Below are positions 57,501 to 64,000 of a stretch of 64,000 nt of DNA, one piece after another; position 1 is the stretch's first letter, and each line of letters begins with the position of its first letter. Position numbers and translations under genes: made by a program. Below the pieces are notes generated by a model. The model searched no databases. It had not been told where the DNA came from and saw only the letters and a program-made list of their open reading frames with translations. This DNA comes from Euphorbia lathyris (Eukaryota; Streptophyta; Magnoliopsida; Malpighiales; Euphorbiaceae): the NCBI RefSeq assembly GCF_963576675.1, contig NC_088917.1:11870001-11934000 (forward strand). The letters are read 5' to 3'.

Positions 57501-57682
57501 TTACCACCAACAGTACCTGACCCTACTATCTTACCCTTTTTGTTGTCTCCAAAACTTACATTTCCTCTTCGTTTATGCACAAGTGTGATGAACTGAGTTT
57601 CATCACCAGTCATATGCCTTGAGCATGCGCTGTCAATGTACCATAGCTTTGACTTCTCAGCACACCTCAGGCTCACCTGCAA
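54555..57682 (-). pseudogene. SIRE/Maximus copia pol: protease, GAG-pre-integrase, integrase, RT, RNase H
   Basis: In order on the minus strand. 57682-57236 has a protease remnant (LWYIDSACSRHMTGD) and the start of the GAG-pre-integrase. 57158-56445 has the integrase core (HLDLFGPVQ, HIRSDIGEEF, TPQQNGVVERKNRT, i.e. D, D, E). 56141-54555 has 528 residues of reverse transcriptase ([44 protein letters not shown]) and RNase H ([29 protein letters not shown]). Only a few stops separate these blocks, for example TGA after RVFNK at 56445, so the element is fairly young but inactive. The DSACSRH protease site retains Asp, although the usual reading is DSGCS/DSGAT. Inserted in a copia LTR on the left and itself cut by a Tat element in gag on the right. 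Confidence 0.92.
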
Positions 57683-57687
57683 TTGAA

Positions 57688-58469
57688 CTAGTTATCTTTA
57701 GGTACCCAATTCTTTTTGGGCCCTCGTTTGTTAGAGTCAACAGGTGATGCATCATATTTAATTTTTTGATGGCATACATTTATAGTGTGGCCATCTTTTC
57801 CATAAAAGTCACAATAGACTACCCTTTGGGGGTATTTCCATTTTTGGTCAGCACGATGGTGCTGAGCATACCAACACACTTTTATAGTGTGTCCTCTCTT
57901 TCCACAACAGTCACACTGACTGTTGGGCTGAGTGTACCATTTTTACTGACTAGTACCCGAATACTCAGTCTTTGAATAGAACCTTTTCTTAGCCGATGAA
58001 CTCAGCTGGTTCTGTATGGATGTGATGTCCTTTCTCAGCTTCTTAGAGTCTGATTGGACTTCAGAGACAAACCCATGCATGATTTTCAAGTTTTCATCTT
58101 GCCTGGTATTGTCCTGAGAAGATGTCGGAGGTCACTGAGTTTGACCTCTTCAATCTCATCACACCGCCTGCTGAGTGCTCGTATTTTCTTGTTACACTTT
58201 TTGATCAGTGTATAGAGATCACTCAGGGCATTAATCATTTCATTTCTGAGGAAGGGTAGAGACATTACCTCAGTTGTATATTCCTCATGTTCAGATCCAT
58301 CAGAGAGGTCAGCTTGCTCAGAGAGACATTGGTCAGCAGATTCGTCAGCCATGAAACAGATATTTGCTGACTCGATGGCATCAGCTTCTGACGAGGTTGA
58401 CTCATCACTATCACTCCATGTGGTCACCATTGCCTTTCTGCTTCCCTTCTTGTCTTTCTTTAAGGTAGG
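57688..58469 (-). pseudogene. SIRE gag C-terminal part with zinc knuckles, truncated by Tat insertion
   Basis: The frame at 58430-58086 reads VTTWSDSDESTSSEADAIES, then a helical segment (LSDLYTLIKKCNKKIRALSR). Further on, CGKRGHTIKVC-like (57860-57910) and VYCDFYGKDGHTINVCHQK (57688-57879) are CCHC knuckles. The frame needs shifts. The N-terminal gag and 5' LTR are outside the window beyond the Tat element. Confidence 0.75.
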
Positions 58470-60837
58470 TGTTAGACGAGGTGCCGCGGCCTAATCTCCT
58501 GGGCGGACCGGGGGGTGGACAACCTCATGGCGACATAAGCGGTGATTGGCGCCGAAAGCAACCAATCGCGGAATCAAGCTGCTCGGCAGGACCGGAGCTC
58601 GGAGATATGGAAGAGTCGCCACCCACGAATGGGAAAATGAACACCGATCCCTTGCGGGAGACCGGTGTGGGTTCGGGAAACTTAGGTACGAGCCAAGAAG
58701 GCTAGCTCCTTTCCGGAGAAAGGCTACTAGGCACCCCGACATCGCCCGGTTATGAACCACCGGCCTCCTACTCAGCATGTTAGGCGATAACGGACTAATC
58801 GTATACTTCTTTAAGTTTAAAATTCATTTGAAACCCTTTTCTTTCTCTTTTTGAAAACCATTTTGAGCATATGATATTGAAAAGCCACATCAGTAAAGAA
58901 TCACCCATTTATGTTTATACATACACAGAGAGGGGGGGAAAAAGAAGTGATTTATTTACAACCGTATTTAAATGTTATGTTGTGTGTCTATTCTACATTA
59001 ACTTATTTCCCCAAAACGATGTTTATTACATGGTTCGCACCTTAATCGCCGTTGGAACGATTTAGGTGCGTTTTAAAACCCCGTTTGATGAAGCTTACCC
59101 GAATCGCCGTTGGAACGACTCGAGTAATTGAAAACGTTAAAGTAAAAGCCTTTTAATAAGAAAACGTGGTTAAACATACAAGTCAATTTTATTTTGTACA
59201 AATTCATTAAGAAAGCGATTCAAAATCTCCATTATTAACAAAGAAAACGATTTTGATTACAATGTTCGCTTAATCCGTCGTTGGAACGGACTAAGGTTTT
59301 AAAACGTGGTGTTTTGAAGACGATTTAAAATATCAACCAAAATGACTCTATTTATCTACATTAGAGATCTAAGAAAGCTCATTAGCTTAAATAATTTAAT
59401 TGAAAACTCTCTTTTTGTGACTTATTTTCCCCACTTATTTAATGGACTCTCTAACTATTATAATTACATCAATAAACACATTTAGGCCCAAAAATTAATT
59501 TTTCCAAGTGAAGCCCATTTGAAACATGGACTTATAAATGACCAAAAGAAATAAAGAAAATAATATAGATATATATTTACACATTTTAGCCCAAAAGACA
59601 TAAAATAAGAGTAAAAGAAAATATACTATCTAATACATGTATAAGAAAGAATAATGAAAATAATATATTTATACTTTAAACATAAGAAAATAGTGAATGA
59701 AATTCATAAATAAGAAAATAGCATTTATCACTCAAAATAATTTTATTTAACAATAATTAAGATAACCCAAATATACCCCAAAACTATATATATACATAAC
59801 TAATATAATCCTAATGTCAAAAAGACTATATGTTCATCCCCCAATATCTACTAATTATCTCCCAAAATGCCCAAGTAAATAACATTTAAAATAGAATTTA
59901 ATGTAATTTAAATGAATAATAATAAAAAAGAAAGTAATATGTACATATATAAAAAATTAGAATAAAAATGGAATACCAATCTCCTAAAATAATTATATAT
60001 GTTAAAGTTTTAAAATAATTTGAAAAGAATATATTACATAATTATATATATATATATATATATATACTAAGGATTAAAAGTCTAAAAGTTAAGAAAAAGG
60101 GACCGAAATGACATTTTTTACATTTTGGCAGATTTACCGACGGAAAATCCGTCGGTAAACAGCCTTTAGTGACAGAATTGGCAAATTACAGCAGCACTCC
60201 AACATTTTCCAGATTTGTTCAAAAGCATTAAATTAAATCTAATTCAATCGTTTTGGACTTCCGAACTACCAAAGATGGATCATAGTCGAAAACGGAAGTT
60301 CCTAAAACGATGTTTTTATTTTAAAACGTTATTTGGAAACCTCTTTTGAATCAAAAACTTATAATTACAACATTTTCGATACCCGAACTACCTTTTTATC
60401 GGATCACGGTTCATATTGGGATATCCAAAACGAGGTTTTTATTTTAAAACAAAACCGAATTTTATTTAACACGAAGCGAAAATTAAATAAATACGCTAAC
60501 TAAATAAAACGTGACAAAATAAATAAATGACTAAAGGAATAAAAACTATAGCATAAAAAAAATAAATAGAAGGAGAGAAATAAATAAAATAAAGAGTCTA
60601 GTCCTCGGATAATACCTTTGATTCGGTATCTGACAGTCGAAGCCGATTGATTCCACGAACCGCGAGCTCCCGATTTTAATAAAAATTTAGTAAAAATTGA
60701 ACTTAGGAAATTCGGAATTTTTGAGAAAAAAAATATTTTTCTCAAAAAAATCCACTCTCTCTCTCTCTAAAAATGTTTAGAGTGAGAAAGTTTTTCCTCT
60801 CTAAAAAGGGCCCCCCGTTTACCTTGGGATCCGTGCC

Positions 60838-60847
60838 CTTATATAGG
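60838..60847 (-). promoter_or_regulatory. Likely TATA box of the Tat LTR
   Basis: Minus strand ctatataagg, in a GC-rich context between the palindrome array (upstream on this strand) and a CT/GA-rich leader (60755-60775). The spacing fits an LTR core promoter; transcription start would be about 25-35 bp further left. Confidence 0.6.
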
Positions 60848-60865
60848 GAAACGGATCCCGGAACA

Positions 60866-61075
60866 ATGGGCGACGCCCAAAAAAATTTGGGCGTCGCCCA
60901 TTGTGGTTGGGCGGCCGCCCAACAATGTTGGGCGATCGCCCAACGGCGTTGGGCGAGCGCCCAACGCGAGGTTGGGCGCCCGCGCCCAATCCTCGTCGGG
61001 CGTCCGCCCGACGCGTTGGGCGTTCGCCCGACGTGGTTGGGTGCCCGCCCGGCGACCCTCGGGGCGTGCCCCGCG
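60866..61075. repeat. Array of GGGCG-NN-CGCCC palindromes in the Tat LTR U3
   Basis: About ten short palindromes spaced ~20-27 bp: gggcgacgccc, gggcgtcgccc, gggcggccgccc, gggcgatcgccc, gggcgagcgccc, gggcgcccgcgccc, gggcgtccgccc, gggcgttcgccc, gggtgcccgccc and ggggcgtgcccc. Most are bordered by tt/aa. Arms are conserved while the central bases and the spacers vary. The array ends ~20 bp upstream of the minus-strand TATA box. Confidence 0.92.
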
Positions 61076-61673
61076 CCGTCGGACACGTGCACTCCATGAC
61101 CGCCGAGCGCGCGTTCCGCGCAGCCAGACGCTCGCACGTCGCGGCCGCCGAACGCGCGCCTCACGCTGCCAGGCACGTGCGCTCAACAGCCCACGAGGGC
61201 GCGCACCGCCAGCGGTCCCAGGCATTGCTCGGACGTCGAGAGCGTGCCACTCGCGGTGCGTCCGACGGACGCCACGCGCACGTCTCGAGCCATCAAGCGG
61301 GCGTTCGACCATCGTCGTCCGCGTGCGGGATGCCGTTGCGTGCCCGCGCCGTGCCGTGAATTTTCCTCCGCTTATTATTCTTTATATATTTTTCAAAACT
61401 TCCGGAATCAATCGCTTCGACCGTCTTGTTTTCAGGTTTTCGTCACAGGTCCTCCGACTCGGTGTCTACAGTTGCCCCTAATTTTCTATTTTGACAGTGA
61501 TGTGTGTGTTTCGAAAACGTTTTTTGCTAACGTACACATGCAATGTAAAACATATAAAAGTAAAAGACACGTAACGAGTAGGAGGGAACATACCTGACCT
61601 TTGCGCTGCACGCTCCGGCGTTGTTCTCTGACCTTTTCAGACTCTGCTTCGGGCTGCACCCTAATTCACGACT

Positions 61674-62137
61674 GCGGGGATAATGGCTAAACAGCTACCC
61701 TATTTCAAGATTGCGGGGATAATGGCTAAATAGCTACCCTATTTGTGACTGCGGGGATAATGGCTAAACAGCTACCCTATTTCAAGATTGCGGGGATAAT
61801 GGCTAAACAGCTACCCTATTTCAAGATTGCGGGGATAATGGCTAAACAGCTACCCCATTTCAAGATTGCGGGGATAATGGCTAAACAGCTACCCTATTTC
61901 AAGATTGCGGGGATAATGGCTAAACAGCTACCCTATTTCAAGATTGCGGGGATAATGGCTAAACAGCTACCCCATTTCAAGATTACGGGGATAATGGCTA
62001 AATAGCTACCCTAGTTTGTGATTGCGGGGATAATGGCTAAATAGCTACCCTGATTTTACGATTGCGGGGATAATGGCTAAATAGCTACCCTGTTTTACGA
62101 CTGCGGGGATAATGGCTAAATAGCTACCCTAGTTTGT
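61674..62137. repeat. 39-bp tandem repeat, family 1 (about 12 units)
   Basis: Unit gcggggataatggctaaa + cagctaccctatttcaagatt, 39 bp. Central units are almost identical; outer units differ (taaatagc, gattttacga, gtttgtgatt). Because 39 is a multiple of 3 it reads open as a 13-residue repeat (GIMAKQLPYFKIA), which explains the apparent ORF. Confidence 0.95.
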
Positions 62138-63165
62138 GATTATGAGTCAGATGGCTCAAAAGCAACTCCGATCTGCGACCGTGAGTCAGATGGCTCAAAA
62201 GCAACTCCGATCTACGACCATGAGTCAAATGGCTCAAAAGCAACTCCGGTCTTCGGCCGCGAGTCAGATGGCTCAAAAGCAACTCCGATCTACGACCGTG
62301 AGGCAAATGGCTCAAAAGCAACTCCGGTCTGCGACCGTGAGTCAGATGGCTCGAAAGCAACTCCGGTCTACGACCGTGAGTCAGATGGCTCAAAAGCAAC
62401 CCTGGTCCACGACCGCGGGTAAAATGGCTCAAAAGCAACCCTGGTCTCTAAATCGACCGCAGGCATAATGGCTCAATAGCAACTCCGGTCTGCGACCGTG
62501 AGTCAGATGGCTCAAAAGCAACTCCGGTCTGCGACCGTGAGTCAAATGGCTCAAAAGCAACTCCGGTCTGCGACCGTGAGTCCGATGGCTCAAAAGCAAC
62601 TCCGGTCTGAGACCGTGAGTCAGATGGCTCAAAAGCAACCCTGGTCCACGACCGCGGGTAAAATGGCTCAAAAGCAACCCTGGTCTCTAAATCGACCGCA
62701 TGCGTAATGGCTCAATAGCAACTCCGGTCTGAGACCGTGAGTCAGATGGCTCAAAAGCAACTTCGGTCTGCGACCGTGAGTCAGATGGCTCAAAAGCAAC
62801 TCCGGTCTGCGACCGCGAGTCAGATGGCTCAAAAGCAACTCCGGTCTACGACCGTGAGTCAGATGGCTCAAAAGCAACTCCGGTCTGCGACCGCGAGTCA
62901 GATGGCTCAAAAGCAACTCCGATCTGCGACCGTGAGTCAAATGGCTCAAAAGCAACCCTGGTCTCTAAATCGACCGCAGGCAAAATGGCTCAAAAGCAAC
63001 CCTGGTCTCTAAATCGACCGCAGGCAAAATGGCTCAATAGCAACCCTGGTCTCTAAATCGACCGCAGGTAAAATGGCTCAATAGCAACCCTGGTCTCTAA
63101 ATCGACCGCAAGGTAAAATAGCTCTTTCTAGCGACCCTAGTCTCTAAATCGACCGCAGGCGTGTA
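62138..63165. repeat. 39-bp tandem repeat, family 2, with higher-order structure
   Basis: Unit gtcagatggctcaaaagcaa + ctccggtctgcgaccgtga, 39 bp, about 18-20 units. A variant unit with ccctggtctctaaatcgacc occurs in pairs. The block with ccacgaccgcgggtaaaatg, taaatcgaccgca and ataatggctcaatagcaac recurs about 239 bp apart (near 62410 and 62649), a higher-order repeat. The right end consists of variant units only. Shared ataatggct and period 39 link it to family 1. Open frames on both strands are by-products. Confidence 0.93.
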
Positions 63166-63554
63166 GTGATGCATATAGATGGGTGAATGTAGCCTAGTCT
63201 ATGGATGCATGTAAACGCCTATGTGTGTGTGTGCAGGTGACTGTGCGTGTGTTTGAATGTGCATAAGTGTGGCTTATGTGTTTTGCTTTATGCGGATGTA
63301 TGGACATGTGTGCATGCAAACTATGTACATGTGGATGAAATGCTCGGATGGATTCCCTTTTCATAGGCTTGGAGGATTTTCGTAGCTTCAGATTGAGAAA
63401 TGATGGTTCGGGCCGTCCCCAAGGAGTGCGAGGATGAGGGCGAGGTTAAGTTTGAAACCAAGGGTTGTAAGGATGAGGATTTGGTCTTGATGAGCTCGTG
63501 TCAAAGGGGCTCTCGCTTTTAACCAGAGTTTGACGTATTCATTTTCTCCCTAAT

Positions 63555-63740
63555 TTTTGCCTGAGCTGCCCTTTTCGGGTTTTCAACTCAACGGGATCTC
63601 TCCGATATTCTCTATCTCTCCTTTTGCATGAACTGCCCCTAGGGGTTTTCAATTCATCTTTTCTATATCTCACTGATTTTCTCTATCTCTCCTTTTGCTT
63701 GGATCGCCTCTTTTGAGGTTTTCAATCCAACTTTTTTGTT
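63555..63740. repeat. ~65-75 bp degenerate tandem repeat, three units
   Basis: Units: gcctgagctgcccttttcgg, gcatgaactgcccctagggg and gcttggatcgcctcttttga, each followed by gttttcaa(c/t)tcaa(c) or a variant and then tctctatctctccttttgc in the first two. Between units the sequence is pyrimidine-rich. Confidence 0.75.
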
Positions 63741-64000
63741 CAATTTTTCTTCTCTTTTTCTTTCTTTCTTGATTGTGAATGATACCGGATAGCACAGGGG
63801 GCTTATATCCACGGGCCATTTCTATGCTAATCATTTGACGATGAGTTCATGCTCGATGCCTTCGTTAATGGAGAAGCTTCCGAAGTGAGATGGACATTGA
63901 TCTGATTGTAGGGCCGTGCCCCCGATTAAAGTTACCGTCTTGGCGTAGGTTAGAAGTTGATGCTAGCGTATGCCCCTGCCAACTCGAGGTGAGATTTCAT

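Larger units (their letters stand above)
58470..61470 (-). mobile_element. 3' LTR of a Tat-lineage Ty3/gypsy element
   Basis: Plus-strand ends TGTTAGACGAGG and GGTGTCTACA. On the minus strand it starts TGTAGACACC at 61470, directly after a polypurine tract AAATTAGGGGCAAC (61471-61484), so it is the 3' LTR of an element extending right beyond the window. Length 3001 bp. The left flank GTAGG (58465-58469) is the expected 5-bp TSD but its partner is out of view. Minus-strand U3 carries a GC-rich palindrome array and a TATA box. An agtcgccaccc motif lies at 58612. ORFs in the GC-rich part occur in several frames and are not genes. Confidence 0.88.
61471..64000 (-). mobile_element. Tat-lineage gypsy internal 3' region (runs off window)
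   Basis: DNA between pol (outside the window) and the 3' LTR. From the LTR rightward it contains a PPT, two 39-bp tandem repeat arrays, a GT-rich stretch (63180-63340: tatgtgtgtgtgtgcagg, gtgtgcatgcaaac) and a ~65-bp degenerate repeat (63555-63740). Long 3' untranslated regions with variable tandem repeats are known for Tat/Ogre/Retand elements. No reliable coding frame is seen up to 64000. Confidence 0.7.

Noticed and set aside
58469..58778. Overlapping ORFs on both strands at the Tat LTR edge
   Set aside because: They fall in LTR sequence with a GC-rich segment; one starts on the TG terminus itself.
60742..61597. Six overlapping Arg/Pro-rich ORFs on both strands
   Set aside because: The GC-rich palindromic LTR has few stop codons in any frame; overlapping frames on both strands and low-complexity products indicate artefact.
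61745..63012. ORFs of 70-110 codons encoding 13-residue repeats on both strands
   Set aside because: They arise because both tandem repeat units are 39 bp (13 codons). They lie in a retrotransposon untranslated region and have no start or domain context.
61674..63165. CRISPR-like regular repeats
   Set aside because: The units are contiguous with no unique spacers and lie in a plant retrotransposon.
1..64000. tRNA, snRNA, nuclear rRNA or microRNA genes
   Set aside because: I looked for tRNA-like A/B boxes and long precise hairpins near transcription signals and saw none I could support; a tRNAscan or small-RNA mapping run would be decisive.

Overview
This window is nuclear DNA from a flowering plant, most likely a eudicot. 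The evidence is AT-rich sequence with spliced genes, plant-type C2H2 and MAM33 proteins, and dense nested plant transposons: Ty3/gypsy Tekay and Tat, Ty1/copia SIRE, L1-type LINEs with RNase H, Helitrons, MULEs, hAT elements and Stowaway/Tourist MITEs. I cannot name the species. By my reading only two host protein genes look intact: a three-exon mitochondrial MAM33/p32-family gene (22285-23967, +) and a single-exon C2H2 zinc-finger repressor (39292-39855, -).

Layout. 1-2.3 kb: a hAT-like element split by a solo gypsy LTR with a perfect 5-bp TSD. 2.6-3.7 kb: two long-TIR MULE-like elements. 4.07-7.78 kb: a Helitron with both termini, containing a 5'-truncated LINE. 8-13.3 kb: a gypsy LTR/gag remnant interrupted by a 5'-truncated Tekay element (minus). 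14.1-20.4 kb: decayed copia copies. One of these is split by a Pack-MULE that carries a BEL1-like homeodomain gene fragment, and its LTR holds a second MULE plus two hAT MITEs. 21.6-24 kb: hAT MITE, local duplication and the MAM33 gene. 24.1-26.4 kb: a degenerate tandem array interrupted by a hAT deletion derivative with a perfect 8-bp TSD. 26.5-33 kb: hAT-like, Stowaway, Tourist, LINE, MULE and mini-Helitron insertions. 33.4-36.8 kb: a mitochondrial rrn18 fragment (NUMT) next to a Tat-type antisense ORF and LTR. 38.5-40.6 kb: the zinc-finger gene between two inverted copies of one hAT-like family. 41.5-47.6 kb: pogo-like MITE, LINE with TSD, and Tat fragments with CCGATCGG palindromes. 47.6-64 kb: a three-level nest, with a SIRE copia element inserted in another copia LTR and itself split by a Tat gypsy element. 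The Tat LTR (58470-61470) carries a striking array of GGGCGNNCGCCC palindromes just upstream of its TATA box. Its internal 3' region carries two related 39-bp tandem repeat families.

The host genes do not form a pathway. The window is mainly a record of successive insertions, many datable relative to each other by nesting and target-site duplications. No operon, CRISPR, tRNA gene or bacterial feature was found. Family assignments rest on motifs recognised by eye; no database search was run.
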